From contig NZ_CP056087.1 of NCBI RefSeq assembly GCF_001839655.2, forward strand, positions 1,054,001-1,118,000: a stretch of DNA of 64,000 bases, written 5' to 3'. Below are positions 1 through 10,076 of the stretch, piece after piece (the stretch's first letter is position 1; each line of letters opens with the position of its first letter). Origin of the DNA: Pseudomonas argentinensis (GTDB lineage Bacteria > Pseudomonadota > Gammaproteobacteria > Pseudomonadales > Pseudomonadaceae). The translations under genes were made by a program, and so were the position numbers. The notes beneath the pieces are model-generated. The model made no database searches. It saw only the letters and a list, made by a program, of their open reading frames with translations, and had not been told where the DNA came from.

Positions 1-1682
1 CGCTTGCGCAGCATGCGCTCGACCACGTGGGGGGCGAGCACCACGGCGCTGGCATTGTTGCCGCCAAAGCCCTTGGAGTTGATGAAGCACACGTCCATGC
101 GCTGGTCGTGACGGTCGACCTTGCTGATGCTCAGGTGCTGCTGGTGCACGTCGTCGGCCACGGCATCGATGGTCTTGATGCCGGGGATGATGCCGTACTT
201 GAAGGTGCCCAGCGCGGAGATCACCTGGTCGCCGCTGGCGGTGGCCAGGGAGTGACCGACAAAGGCCTTCACCGCGGCCACCGGCCAGCTGTCGATGGCG
301 AAGGCGGCGGCGACGCGATCCAGCAGTTCCGATTCGGTGACCCGGTTGGCCGGGGTGCTGGAGCCATGGGCATGCACGAAGCTGCGCTGGCGCACGGCGT
401 CGATGCCGACCAGTTGGGCAGCGGCGGCGACGGCCTTGGCGACGGTCAGGTAGTTGCCCGGGCCAGGCGCGGAGATGGATTTCTTGAAGCCGTCGGCGTT
501 GATGAATACATCGGTGGCGGCGCCGTGGATATCGGCGCCCAGCTGCAGGGCCAGCTCGTCGTCCATCAGCACCACGAACTGGCAGGCTTCGGACAGTGTG
601 AAGCCACAATTCTCGCCGAACGGACGGCTGGCGCGGCGGAAGTCGACGCCGTCCTGGGCCATATCGGTCTTGCCTTCGATCAGGCGCAAGCCATCTTCGG
701 TGGCCAGGGCGCCCATGGCGCCATAGCCCTCGATGCATTCGGCGTTGATCGGCGCTTCGCTGTTGCCGACGATCACCACCCGCGCCTTGCCGGCGTTGAT
801 CTGCTCGATGCCCTTCTGCAGGTTGTACAGGAAGGTGGCACAGGCACCGGTGACGCTGCCGGTGGTGCCGACGCTGCCCAGCACGTAGGCATTGATGAAG
901 TCGGCCGGCATGGTGTTCAGGCCCAGTGCCAGCTGCTTGGAGCTGACGCGATGGCCCTTGAGGCGTGACTGCATCAAACCGCCGAAACCGTTTTCGTCGA
1001 GCTGGCTCATGATGCTGCCGGCGAACACGGCGATTTCGTCAGGCGCCACGTGGTCGACGATGGTTTGCCATGGCACGCCGGTGGCGCGCAGCGCGTCGGT
1101 CACGCCGACCACGGCCATCTGCAGGCCGCGGGGGTGGAAACGCGAGTTGTACAGCTCGCCGGGCTCGAAGCCGGTGGGCAACTGGCCGGCGGATTTCACC
1201 GGCAGGGCACGGTAGCTGTCGACCTTGAATTCAAAGTTGTCATGCAGGGTGACGCGCACCTCGTTGCCGTCCAGCTCCTCGACCGACCAGTTGGCCGGCA
1301 GTGGCTCGGGCAGCTGCTTGCGGTTGCTGACGAAGGTCAGGCTGCCGGCTTCGCCACCGACGGCGATGCTCTTGTGCCAGTGGGCAGCATCGGGATCCAG
1401 GTGCTGCTTCTCGATACGGCGCACCAGGGTCGAGGCGAGAATCTGCGCGCCGTAGCGGCGCTCGATGTCGGCGGGGGAGAGGGCTTCGCCGTCCAGGCTC
1501 TGGTAACGGCCATCCACCACGCGCACCAGCTTGGTCATTACCGCCAGACCGGTAAGGGTTTCCTGGCGTGCCTGTTCGTCCAGCGATTCGATCACCGTAC
1601 GGCGGAAACCGTGGTGGAAGGAGCTGCGCCCGGCGGCATTGTAGCCACCGAAACCGACGATCACAGGCAAACGAGACTTCAC
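1..1682 (-). CDS. fabY: beta-ketoacyl-ACP synthase FabY (3' end beyond window)
   Basis: This gene encodes a condensing enzyme of the FabY type, which in P. aeruginosa (PA5174) starts fatty-acid synthesis by condensing acetyl-CoA with malonyl-ACP. About 560 codons lie in the window and the C-terminus is cut off. The start is a GTG preceded by TAAGGAG seven bases upstream; translation begins VKSRLPVIVGFGGYNAAGRS. The thiolase-fold motifs are visible: a nucleophile Cys at about residue 281 in TGACATF, then HAHGSSTP and KAFVGHSLATASG carrying the two catalytic His residues. The family is about 630 residues long, so roughly 70 are missing. In P. aeruginosa arcDABC separates fabY from dctM; here they are adjacent. 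The leader has a hairpin and a palindrome. Confidence 0.93.
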   Translation of the reverse strand, partial: MKSRLPVIVGFGGYNAAGRSSFHHGFRRTVIESLDEQARQETLTGLAVMTKLVRVVDGRYQSLDGEALSPADIERRYGAQILASTLVRRIEKQHLDPDAAHWHKSIAVGGEAGSLTFVSNRKQLPEPLPANWSVEELDGNEVRVTLHDNFEFKVDSYRALPVKSAGQLPTGFEPGELYNSRFHPRGLQMAVVGVTDALRATGVPWQTIVDHVAPDEIAVFAGSIMSQLDENGFGGLMQSRLKGHRVSSKQLALGLNTMPADFINAYVLGSVGTTGSVTGACATFLYNLQKGIEQINAGKARVVIVGNSEAPINAECIEGYGAMGALATEDGLRLIEGKTDMAQDGVDFRRASRPFGENCGFTLSEACQFVVLMDDELALQLGADIHGAATDVFINADGFKKSISAPGPGNYLTVAKAVAAAAQLVGIDAVRQRSFVHAHGSSTPANRVTESELLDRVAAAFAIDSWPVAAVKAFVGHSLATASGDQVISALGTFKYGIIPGIKTIDAVADDVHQQHLSISKVDRHDQRMDVCFINSKGFGGNNASAVVLAPHVVERMLRK

Positions 1683-1708
1683 GCGGACACTCCTTAAACT
1701 ATTCAGAT

Positions 1709-1733
1709 CGGCACGCAAAACGAGCGCGTGCCG
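1709..1733 (-). promoter_or_regulatory. leader hairpin upstream of fabY
   Basis: CGGCACGC and GCGTGCCG form perfect 8-bp arms around a 9-nt loop, ending 26 bases before the fabY GTG. There is no T-tract, so it is not a standard terminator. It could affect mRNA stability or translation, but the function is unknown. Confidence 0.4.
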
Positions 1734-1813
1734 GGTCAGCGGATCGAGGCGCGGCGCGCGCAAAGCGCCATGATGGCTTTTCAGGTGTCTATGCTGACGC
1801 GATCCATGACCCA

Positions 1814-1827
1814 CAAGTCACGACTTG
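1814..1827. promoter_or_regulatory. 14-bp palindrome in the fabY upstream region
   Basis: CAAGTC-AC-GACTTG is a perfect dyad about 130 bp upstream of the fabY start. Its size fits an operator for a dimeric repressor. No regulator is identified and the assignment is speculative. Confidence 0.3.
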
Positions 1828-1901
1828 ATACAAGGTTACCCGTTATCGCGAGCGTCAGCACGAACCGGATAGCGATTGCCATCGACCCTATGGGCACAAA
1901 T

Positions 1902-1930
1902 AAAAAACCCGGCACTGGTGCCGGGCTTTT
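1902..1930 (-). terminator. Rho-independent terminator after dctM
   Basis: CCCGGCAC-TG-GTGCCGGG is a perfect stem. Read on the minus strand it is followed by six T residues. It lies just downstream of the dctM stop and closes the dctPQM transcript. Confidence 0.92.
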
Positions 1931-1947
1931 TCACATCGAGAGTCGGG

Positions 1948-3228
1948 TTACATGCCCAGCAGGTTCGGCAGCCCCAGGGAGATGAACGGCACATAGGTGA
2001 CCAGCAGCAGGAAGCCCAGCATCACCAGCAGCCATGGCGATACGGCGCGTACCACGCGGGTCAGCGGCATGCCGGTGACCGCCGAGGTGACGAACAGGTT
2101 CAGGCCCGTCGGCGGCGTGATCAGGCCGATTTCCATGTTCACCACCATGATGATGCCCAGGTGGATCGGGTCGATGCCCAGTTGCATGGCGATCGGGAAC
2201 AGGATCGGCGCCAGGATCAGGATGATCGCCGACGGCTCCATGAAGGTACCGGCGATCAGCAGCACGATGTTCACCACGATCAGGAACTCGATGGGCGAAA
2301 AGCCCTGCTCCACGACCCAGGCGGTGATCGACTGCGGGATCTGCTCGGTGGTCAGCACGTGGGCGAACAGCATGGCGTTGGCGATGATGAACATCAGCAC
2401 CACGCTCAGCTTGCCGGCCTCGATGATCACCTTCGGGCATTCGCCGATGGTCATGTCCTTGTAGACGAAGATCGCCACGAACGCGGCGTATACCGCGGCC
2501 ACCGCTGCGGCTTCGGTCGGCGTGAACATGCCCGAGTAGATGCCGCCAAGGATGATCACGATCAGCAGCAGCCCCCAACCCGCCTTGCGCCCGGCAACCA
2601 GGATCTCCTTGAGCGAAGCGCGCGGCAGCGACGGCATGTTCTGCACGCGGGCCATGATGTAGATCACCACCATCAGCACCAGGCCGAGCAGCAGGCCGGG
2701 TACCACGCCGGCCATGAACAGCTTGCCCACCGAGGTTTCGGTCGCGGTGGCGTAGACCACCATGACGATCGACGGCGGAATCAGGATGCCCAGGGTGCCG
2801 GCGTTACAGACGATGCCGGCAGCGAAGTCCTGCTTGTAGCCCGAACGCACCATGCCGGCGATGACGATCGAGCCGACCGCGGCCACGGTGGCCGGGGACG
2901 AGCCGCTCAGCGCGGCGAACAGCATGCACGCCATGATCGCGGCGATGGCCAGGCCGCCCTTGATATGACCGACGCAGGCGTTGGCGAAATCGATCAGGCG
3001 GCGGGCCACGCCGCCGCTGGTCATGAAGGCGCCGGACAGCAGGAAGAAGGGAATGGCCAGCAACGTGTAGTGCTCGCTGGTCTCGAACAGCTTGATCGCC
3101 AGCGAACGCACCGAGTCGTTACTGAAGAACAGGATGGTCATGGCCCCGGACAAGCCCAGGGAAATCGCCACCGGAATGCCGATGAACATCAGCACGAACA
3201 GGGCGACGAACAGAAAGGCAATGGTCAT
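1948..3228 (-). CDS. dctM: TRAP transporter large permease DctM
   Basis: This is the 426-residue large membrane subunit of a tripartite ATP-independent periplasmic transporter. It forms the sodium-coupled translocation channel for C4-dicarboxylates such as succinate, fumarate and malate. The sequence is almost entirely hydrophobic, with about a dozen membrane segments. It has typical DctM stretches such as GGVARRLIDFANACVGH and GLITPPTGLNLFV. Length matches the family (about 425-430). The ATG overlaps the dctQ stop by 4 bp, implying translational coupling, and GGAG precedes it. It is the last gene of the dctPQM operon, followed by a strong terminator. Confidence 0.96.
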   Translation of the reverse strand: MTIAFLFVALFVLMFIGIPVAISLGLSGAMTILFFSNDSVRSLAIKLFETSEHYTLLAIPFFLLSGAFMTSGGVARRLIDFANACVGHIKGGLAIAAIMACMLFAALSGSSPATVAAVGSIVIAGMVRSGYKQDFAAGIVCNAGTLGILIPPSIVMVVYATATETSVGKLFMAGVVPGLLLGLVLMVVIYIMARVQNMPSLPRASLKEILVAGRKAGWGLLLIVIILGGIYSGMFTPTEAAAVAAVYAAFVAIFVYKDMTIGECPKVIIEAGKLSVVLMFIIANAMLFAHVLTTEQIPQSITAWVVEQGFSPIEFLIVVNIVLLIAGTFMEPSAIILILAPILFPIAMQLGIDPIHLGIIMVVNMEIGLITPPTGLNLFVTSAVTGMPLTRVVRAVSPWLLVMLGFLLLVTYVPFISLGLPNLLGM

Positions 3229-3863
3229 GCGCGTGTCTCCGCCTTGTCGTTTTCAGCCAGCTTCACGGCATCGTCCACTTCGCTGTGCAAGCCCAGGCCT
3301 TGTTGCTTGCCTTGCAGCACGCGAATGAAGATTTCCAGGAAACGTACGAACATCAGGGCGAACCCGATCGGCACGATCATCACGATGTGCCACTGACGAA
3401 CACCGAAGCGATCCAGATCCTCGGCGCCGGTGCCGACGCTGTACAGCACGGCGACCCACTGCTCGCTGGAATAGGTCATCAGCGCGCAGTAGCCCAGGCA
3501 GATGAGCAGTGCCAGGATGGCCATCAGGCGCTGATTGGCGGGGCTGAACTGGCGCACCAGCAGGTCGACGCCGATGTGCGCGCCGATGCGAACCCCCCAG
3601 GCCAGGCCGACGAAAATCAGCCAGCCGAACATGGCCTTGGTCAGCGCCACGCTCCAGGTCATTTCCTGGGCCACGTAGAGGATGCTGTCGCCGATGGCGA
3701 ACATCGCATCGTTGGCGAAAGGCAGCGAATCTCCCAGCGAATAAAACACGCCGTAGATGTTGTTGAATACCACGTACGAGAAGGTGACCAGGGTCATGCC
3801 TGCAAGCAGGAACGCCACCAGAAACTCTTCCAGGTTATTCCAGACACGAGCGACAGCGTGCAT
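3225..3863 (-). CDS. dctQ: TRAP transporter small permease DctQ
   Basis: This is the small membrane subunit of the C4-dicarboxylate TRAP transporter, 212 residues with four predicted membrane segments. It pairs with DctM. The start chosen reads MHAVARVWNNLEEFLVAF and has a GGAG-type ribosome site. An in-frame upstream ATG would add 18 polar residues lacking family resemblance. It follows dctP after a 162-bp gap containing a strong hairpin, and overlaps dctM by 4 bp. Confidence 0.93.
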   Translation of the reverse strand: MHAVARVWNNLEEFLVAFLLAGMTLVTFSYVVFNNIYGVFYSLGDSLPFANDAMFAIGDSILYVAQEMTWSVALTKAMFGWLIFVGLAWGVRIGAHIGVDLLVRQFSPANQRLMAILALLICLGYCALMTYSSEQWVAVLYSVGTGAEDLDRFGVRQWHIVMIVPIGFALMFVRFLEIFIRVLQGKQQGLGLHSEVDDAVKLAENDKAETRA

Positions 3864-3972
3864 GGGAATCTCTCCGTCAGTAGAGCGGTCGCGAAGCGAC
3901 GTAAGGGGCAGCGACACCGGGGCTGGGCAGCCAGGCTGCAGCCTTGAACCATAGGGGTCGGAAAAACGGGCG

Positions 3973-3993
3973 ACGCCGCCGCTCAGGCGGCGT
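3973..3993 (-). promoter_or_regulatory. intercistronic hairpin between dctP and dctQ
   Basis: ACGCCGCC and GGCGGCGT are perfect 8-bp arms around a 5-nt loop, within the 162-bp gap after dctP. A second CCCGG/CCGGG dyad lies at 4003-4018, nearer the dctP stop. Such structures commonly stabilise the binding-protein mRNA or attenuate downstream genes; that role here is inferred. Confidence 0.55.
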
Positions 3994-4025
3994 TGCCAGT
4001 GGCCCGGATACGGACCGGGTCAGCC

Positions 4026-5243
<1,218 letters not shown>

Positions 5244-5348
5244 TCAAGGCTCGATCTATTTTACCGACGATGTGCCGCCGCCGGGGCAGTGCGAACGCTG
5301 GCTAGTCTCGGCCGGCACCCGACATTCAATCGGCAAGATTCCGCCTAT

Positions 5349-6734
5349 CTAGTCGATGTCCTCTGGCGAGCTTCCGCCAGCATCGGCAAAGTTCAGGCCA
5401 TGCTTGCGCAACTTGTCGTGCAGGGTCTTGCGCGGCACGCCCAGGGCCTCGGCGAGGCTGCGCAGGGAGTTGTGGTTGCGGGTCAGTTCGGCAGCGATCA
5501 GGGCGCGCTCGAAGGCCTCGACCTGTTCGCTGAGGCTGCCGGACAGCGGGGCGTTGTGCAGCTGGCTGTCGACGCTCAGCTCCAGGCCCAGGTCCAGCCC
5601 GAGGGCGAAGCGCTCGCCGGCGTTCTGCAATTCGCGCACGTTGCCCGGCCAGGCGTGGCGCAGCAGCATGGCCCGCTGGCCGGGTTGCAGTTCGCGCTGC
5701 GGCAGGCCGTGGCGGGCGCTGGCGGTGTTGGCGAAATGCTGGAACAGCACCAGGATGTCCTCGCCACGCTCACGCAAGGGCGGAATGCGCAGCGGCGCGA
5801 CGTTGAGGCGGTAATACAGGTCGGCGCGAAAGCGCCCCTGGTCGGCGGCGGTGCGCAGGTCTTCCTTGGTGGCGGCGATCACCCGGATATCCAGGGGAAT
5901 CAGCTGGTTGCCGCCGAGGCGTTCGACCACCCGTTCCTGCAGCAGGCGCAGCAGCTTGACCTGCACGTCGAGGGTCATGCTTTCGATTTCGTCGAGAAAC
6001 AGGGTGCCGCCGTTGGCGAACTCGAACTTGCCGATGCGGCGCTTCTGCGCGCCGGTAAAGGCGCCGGGCTCGTGGCCGAACAGCTCGCTCTCCACCACGG
6101 ACTCGGCCAGGGCGCCAGCGTTGATCGCCACGAAGGGGCCGTCGCGGCGGCTGGACAGGTCGTGCAGGGCGCGGGCCACGACTTCCTTGCCGGCACCAGT
6201 TTCCCCGAGGATCAGCACGTCGGTGCTGATCCCGGCGAGGGAGCCGATCTGCTCGCGCAGGCGTTGTATGGCCGGTGAATGGCCGACCAGGCGGCCGGAC
6301 AGCTGCTGACGGTCGGCCAGGGCCAGGCGCAGGCTGCGGTTGTCCAGCACCAGGCGGCGCAGGGCCAGGGCACGGCGCACGCTTTCCAGCAGGTCTTCGC
6401 TGGCGAAGGGTTTCTCCAGGAAGTCGTAGGCGCCGGCGCGCATGGCCTGCACGGCCAGGGGCACGTCGCCGTGGCCGGTGATCAGCAGCACCGGCAGGTC
6501 CGGGTCCTGTTCGTGCAACTGCTTGAGCAGCTCCAGGCCATCGACGCCGGGCATGCGGATGTCGCTGACCACCACACCCGGCCAGTCGCGTTCGATACGC
6601 TCGGCCAGGCCCTTGGCATCGGCCAGGGTGGCGACCTTGAGGCCGGCCAGATCCAGGGTCTGGCTGAGGGCCTGGCGCAGGTGCGGGTCGTCGTCGATCA
6701 GCAGAACCTGAGTGTGGGCGTCGATGGTGCTCAT
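5349..6734 (-). CDS. dctD: C4-dicarboxylate response regulator DctD (sigma-54 activator)
   Basis: This 461-residue NtrC-family regulator activates dctPQM when phosphorylated by DctB. A receiver domain occupies residues 1-125, with the phospho-Asp in VVVSDIRMPG. The AAA+ domain follows, with Walker A GETGAGKE, the sigma-54 contact motif GAFTGA, and a Walker B region ending LFLDEIE. A Fis-type helix-turn-helix is C-terminal (SLAEALGVPRKTLHDKL). All activator motifs are intact. The start codon overlaps the end of dctB by 4 bp. Confidence 0.96.
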   Translation of the reverse strand: MSTIDAHTQVLLIDDDPHLRQALSQTLDLAGLKVATLADAKGLAERIERDWPGVVVSDIRMPGVDGLELLKQLHEQDPDLPVLLITGHGDVPLAVQAMRAGAYDFLEKPFASEDLLESVRRALALRRLVLDNRSLRLALADRQQLSGRLVGHSPAIQRLREQIGSLAGISTDVLILGETGAGKEVVARALHDLSSRRDGPFVAINAGALAESVVESELFGHEPGAFTGAQKRRIGKFEFANGGTLFLDEIESMTLDVQVKLLRLLQERVVERLGGNQLIPLDIRVIAATKEDLRTAADQGRFRADLYYRLNVAPLRIPPLRERGEDILVLFQHFANTASARHGLPQRELQPGQRAMLLRHAWPGNVRELQNAGERFALGLDLGLELSVDSQLHNAPLSGSLSEQVEAFERALIAAELTRNHNSLRSLAEALGVPRKTLHDKLRKHGLNFADAGGSSPEDID

Positions 6735-8548
6735 ACGGGGAAGTCCTCGGGCGGCTGGATGTTCACGCCGTTGCCGGCGGTGCGCAGGCGCAGGATCAGG
6801 TGCGCGCCGCCTTTGGGGTGGTTGGCGAACAGCAGTTCGCCGCCCAGGGCGCGCATCAGGGTGTCACAGATCGCCAGGCCCAGGCCAAGGCCCTGGGCGC
6901 TGGTCTTGGTGGTGAAGAAGGGTTCGCGGGCGTGGGCCAGGGCGCTTTCCGAGAAGCCGGGGCCATTGTCGCGCAGGTGCAGCTCGAGCAGGTTGTCCTG
7001 CTCCTCGGTGCTGATCCAGATGCGCCGCGGTTGCGGGCGCTCGGCCAGGGCATCCAGGGCGTTTGCCAGCAGGTTGCTGAGCACCTGCCGCAGGCGCGTC
7101 TCGCCAGCCTGCACCCACAGCGTGGCATCGGGCAGGTCGCGGATCAGCTCGACGTCCATGGCCCGCCGGCGTTTGGCCAGCAGTGCCAGGGCATCGTCGA
7201 TGGCCGGCTGCAGGGCCACGCTTTCCGGCGCGTGGCGGTCGCGCCGGGCGAAGGCGCGCAGGTGGGCGATGATCGAGGCCATGCGCTCGGTGAGCTGGCT
7301 GATCAGCTTGAGGTTGCCGCGGGCGTCCTCGGTGCGCCCATGGTCGAGCAGCACGCCGGCGTTCTCGGCGTAGCTGCGAATGGCCGCCAGGGGTTGGTTG
7401 AGTTCGTGGCTGATGCTCGCGCTCATGGTGCCCAGGGCGGTCAGCTTGCTGGCCTGGACCAGTTCGTCCTGGGCCTGTACCAGTTCCTGCTGGGCTTGTT
7501 CACGCTCCAGCACTTCCTGCTTGAGGCGGCTGTTGAGGCGTTCCAGGTCCTGGGTGCGTTCCTGCACGCGCTGCTCCAGCTCCTGGCGGGCGCGGGTGTT
7601 GAGTGCGATGCGATCCAGGTAGTGACGGCGGCGCTGCATCATCAGGCCGACCAGCAGGATCAGCACCAGCAGGGCGCCGCCGCCGATGGCCATCACCGTG
7701 CGCACCGAGCGGTCGAGTACCATCCGCGGGGCGAGGATGCTGACGCTCCAGCCGGTTTCGTCGAGCACCCGGCTCTGGGTCAGCCAGACGTCCGGATCGA
7801 GCTGCAGGGGCGGCGGTGCCTGGGTCGGGTAGGGCTGGATGGCGGCGATGGAGGCGCGCTCGGCCTTGTCCAGCGGGCGGCTGGCGTGAAACCGCCAGTC
7901 GGGGCGCGAGGTCAGGATCACCACGCCGTTGCCGTCGGTCACCAGCAGCTGTTCCGGAGTGCTGCCCCACAGGCTTTCGGTGTGGTCCAGATCGACCTTG
8001 ATGACCATCACGCCGATCTTCTGGTTGCCGTCGTAGACCGCCGAGGCGAAGTAGTAACCACGCTTGCCGGAAGTGGTGCCAAGGCCGAAGAAACGTCCCA
8101 GGCGGCCGGCCAGTGCTTCCTGGAAGTAGGGTCGAAAGGCGAAGTTGCCACGTACGAAGGTGTCCTGCTGATCCCAGTTCGAGGCGGCCAGGGTTTCGCC
8201 CTGGGGGTTCATCAGGTAGATGACGTCGGCGCCGGTCTGCTGGCGCACGCGCTTGAGCAACTGGTTGGCCGCCGCCTGCGCCGTTTCATCACCCGGCGTG
8301 GTCAGCACGGTGCGCAGGCCCGGCAGGTCGCCGAGAATCGGCGGCAGCACTTCGTAGCGGCGCAGGGTGCCCAGCAGGTTGGCCACGTACAGGTCGAGGG
8401 TCTGGCGATTCTGTTCGGTCAGCTCGGTGCGGTAGTAGCGCTCGGCGACGTAATGCAGGGGCCATAGCAGCGGCGCCAGCAACAAGGCCAGCAGGGCCAG
8501 GCTGCGCCAGCGAGGGCGTTTGGGAATGGTGCTGGAAATCGTGTTCAT
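6731..8548 (-). CDS. dctB: C4-dicarboxylate sensor histidine kinase DctB
   Basis: This 605-residue membrane kinase senses external C4-dicarboxylates and phosphorylates DctD. An N-terminal membrane helix (about residues 17-33) is followed by a large periplasmic double-PDC/Cache region. A second helix lies near residue 285 (GGGALLVLILLVGLMM), then a coiled coil rich in Glu and Gln. The phospho-acceptor box reads SISHELNQPLAAIRSYAE, and the ATPase domain has the N box and GLGLGLAIC. Length fits DctB. It is the promoter-proximal gene of dctBD. Confidence 0.95.
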   Translation of the reverse strand: MNTISSTIPKRPRWRSLALLALLLAPLLWPLHYVAERYYRTELTEQNRQTLDLYVANLLGTLRRYEVLPPILGDLPGLRTVLTTPGDETAQAAANQLLKRVRQQTGADVIYLMNPQGETLAASNWDQQDTFVRGNFAFRPYFQEALAGRLGRFFGLGTTSGKRGYYFASAVYDGNQKIGVMVIKVDLDHTESLWGSTPEQLLVTDGNGVVILTSRPDWRFHASRPLDKAERASIAAIQPYPTQAPPPLQLDPDVWLTQSRVLDETGWSVSILAPRMVLDRSVRTVMAIGGGALLVLILLVGLMMQRRRHYLDRIALNTRARQELEQRVQERTQDLERLNSRLKQEVLEREQAQQELVQAQDELVQASKLTALGTMSASISHELNQPLAAIRSYAENAGVLLDHGRTEDARGNLKLISQLTERMASIIAHLRAFARRDRHAPESVALQPAIDDALALLAKRRRAMDVELIRDLPDATLWVQAGETRLRQVLSNLLANALDALAERPQPRRIWISTEEQDNLLELHLRDNGPGFSESALAHAREPFFTTKTSAQGLGLGLAICDTLMRALGGELLFANHPKGGAHLILRLRTAGNGVNIQPPEDFPV

Positions 8549-8664
8549 GAAGTCGGCGCCGGAAAGACCGAGGCATTATGAACGCATAAGCTTTCAGCCA
8601 GATAGCCCGGTCGAGCAGCGACACCCCAGGTATCGCTGCGCTCAACCGAGGCAGGGCAATGGCC

Positions 8665-9534
8665 TCAGCGTGGGCTGTTCAGGCACTGCAGCAGGCCGTC
8701 GTGCCAGTCCGGCAGGCGCACGCCCCAGTCACGCTCCAGGCGGCTGCAGTCCAGGCGCGAGTTGAGCGGGCGCCTGGCGGGCGTCGGGTAATCCGTGGTG
8801 GCGATGGGCTTCAGCGCGGCGACGGACTTGCCCTGTGCCAGCAGCTGTGCGGCGATGGCTTCGGCAAAGCCGAACCAGGAAGTCTCGCCCCGGGCGCTGA
8901 AGTGGTAGATGCCCCAGGCTTCGCCTTGCGCGCGCTGCCAGCGCTCGATCAGCTGCCCGGTCGCGGCGGCGATGCTGCCGGCCCAGGTCGGCGCGCCGAT
9001 CTGGTCGGCCACCACGCTGAGCTGTTCGCGTTCCTGCAGCAGGCGCTGCATGGTCAGCAGGAAGTTGCGCCCGTGCCGCGAATACACCCAGCTGGTGCGC
9101 AGGATCAGGTGCTTGCCACCGACGGCCGAGATGGCCTGCTCGCCAGCCAGCTTGCTGCGGCCATAGACGCCCAGTGGGTTGGCAACGTCGTCCTCGTCAT
9201 AGGCCGTGGCTTTGCTGCCATCGAAGACGTAGTCGGTGGAGTAGTGAATCAAGGGTACGTCGAGCGCCACGGCTTCTTCGGCCAGTATGCCGGGCGCCAC
9301 GGCATTGATCGCAAAGGCCGCCTCCGGCTCGCTCTCGGCGGCATCCACCGCGGTGTGCGCGGCGGCGTTGATGATCAGCTGCGGCTGCAGTCGGCGTACC
9401 GCTTCACGCAGATGAACGGTGTCGGCAAGATCGAGCTGTTCACGGCCGAGCACGATCAGCTCATGGCGGCTGCCGAGGCGCATTTGCAGTTCCCGGCTGA
9501 CCTGACCGTTGCGACCCAGCACAAGGATCCTCAT
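8665..9534 (-). CDS. rmlD: dTDP-4-dehydrorhamnose reductase RmlD
   Basis: RmlD catalyses the last step of dTDP-L-rhamnose synthesis, NADPH-dependent reduction of dTDP-4-dehydrorhamnose. The protein has 289 residues. It begins with the Rossmann motif MRILVLGRNGQVSREL and contains the SDR catalytic YGRSKLAGE (Tyr and Lys). The sugar supplies LPS core, O-antigen or rhamnolipids. It is last in rmlBACD and overlaps rmlC by 4 bp. Confidence 0.96.
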   Translation of the reverse strand: MRILVLGRNGQVSRELQMRLGSRHELIVLGREQLDLADTVHLREAVRRLQPQLIINAAAHTAVDAAESEPEAAFAINAVAPGILAEEAVALDVPLIHYSTDYVFDGSKATAYDEDDVANPLGVYGRSKLAGEQAISAVGGKHLILRTSWVYSRHGRNFLLTMQRLLQEREQLSVVADQIGAPTWAGSIAAATGQLIERWQRAQGEAWGIYHFSARGETSWFGFAEAIAAQLLAQGKSVAALKPIATTDYPTPARRPLNSRLDCSRLERDWGVRLPDWHDGLLQCLNSPR

Positions 9535-10076
9535 GGAAACAGCTCGGCGTCATCGAAGCACGTGCCCTGCTGATCCTTGGCGGAAAGCCTGGGCTCGCCT
9601 TGCAGCTGCCAGTCGATGGCCAGCTTCGGGTCGTTCCAGCGAATGCAGCGCTCAAAGGCCGGGGCGTAGTAGTCGGTGGTCTTGTAGAGGAATTCGGCGA
9701 ACTCGCTGAGCACCACGAAGCCATGGGCAAAACCTTCGGGGACCCACATCTGCCGTTTGTTGTCGGCTGACAGGTGCGCGCCCACCCACTGGCCAAAGGT
9801 CGCCGATTGGCGACGCAGGTCCACGGCGACGTCATACACCTCGCCAGCCGAGACGCGCACCAGCTTGCCCTGGGCCTGCTGCACCTGATAGTGCAGGCCA
9901 CGCAGCACGCCCTGTTGCGAGCGCGAGTGGTTGTCCTGGACGAAGGTGGGATTCAGGCCCGTGGCTTCGCTGAAGGCGCGGGCGTTGAAGCTTTCGAAAA
10001 AGAAGCCGCGCTCATCGCCGAACACCCTTGGTTCGAGTATCAGCACGTCGGGGATGGCGGTTTGAATGATGTGCAT
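9531..10076 (-). CDS. rmlC: dTDP-4-dehydrorhamnose 3,5-epimerase RmlC
   Basis: RmlC epimerises C3 and C5 of dTDP-4-keto-6-deoxyglucose. The protein is 181 residues, the usual length, and a cupin. Family signatures include EPRVFGDERGFFFESF, FVQDNHSRSQQGVLRGLHYQ with the catalytic His, and VPEGFAHGFVVLSE. The start [11 protein letters not shown] is chosen because its ATG overlaps the rmlA stop (TGATG); an upstream in-frame start would run into rmlA. Confidence 0.96.
   Translation of the reverse strand: MHIIQTAIPDVLILEPRVFGDERGFFFESFNARAFSEATGLNPTFVQDNHSRSQQGVLRGLHYQVQQAQGKLVRVSAGEVYDVAVDLRRQSATFGQWVGAHLSADNKRQMWVPEGFAHGFVVLSEFAEFLYKTTDYYAPAFERCIRWNDPKLAIDWQLQGEPRLSAKDQQGTCFDDAELFP

Noticed and set aside
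1876..3396. 506-codon frame opposite dctM and dctQ
   Set aside because: Its product is a His/Gln/Asp-rich string typical of antisense to hydrophobic helices; the sense frame is a clear permease.
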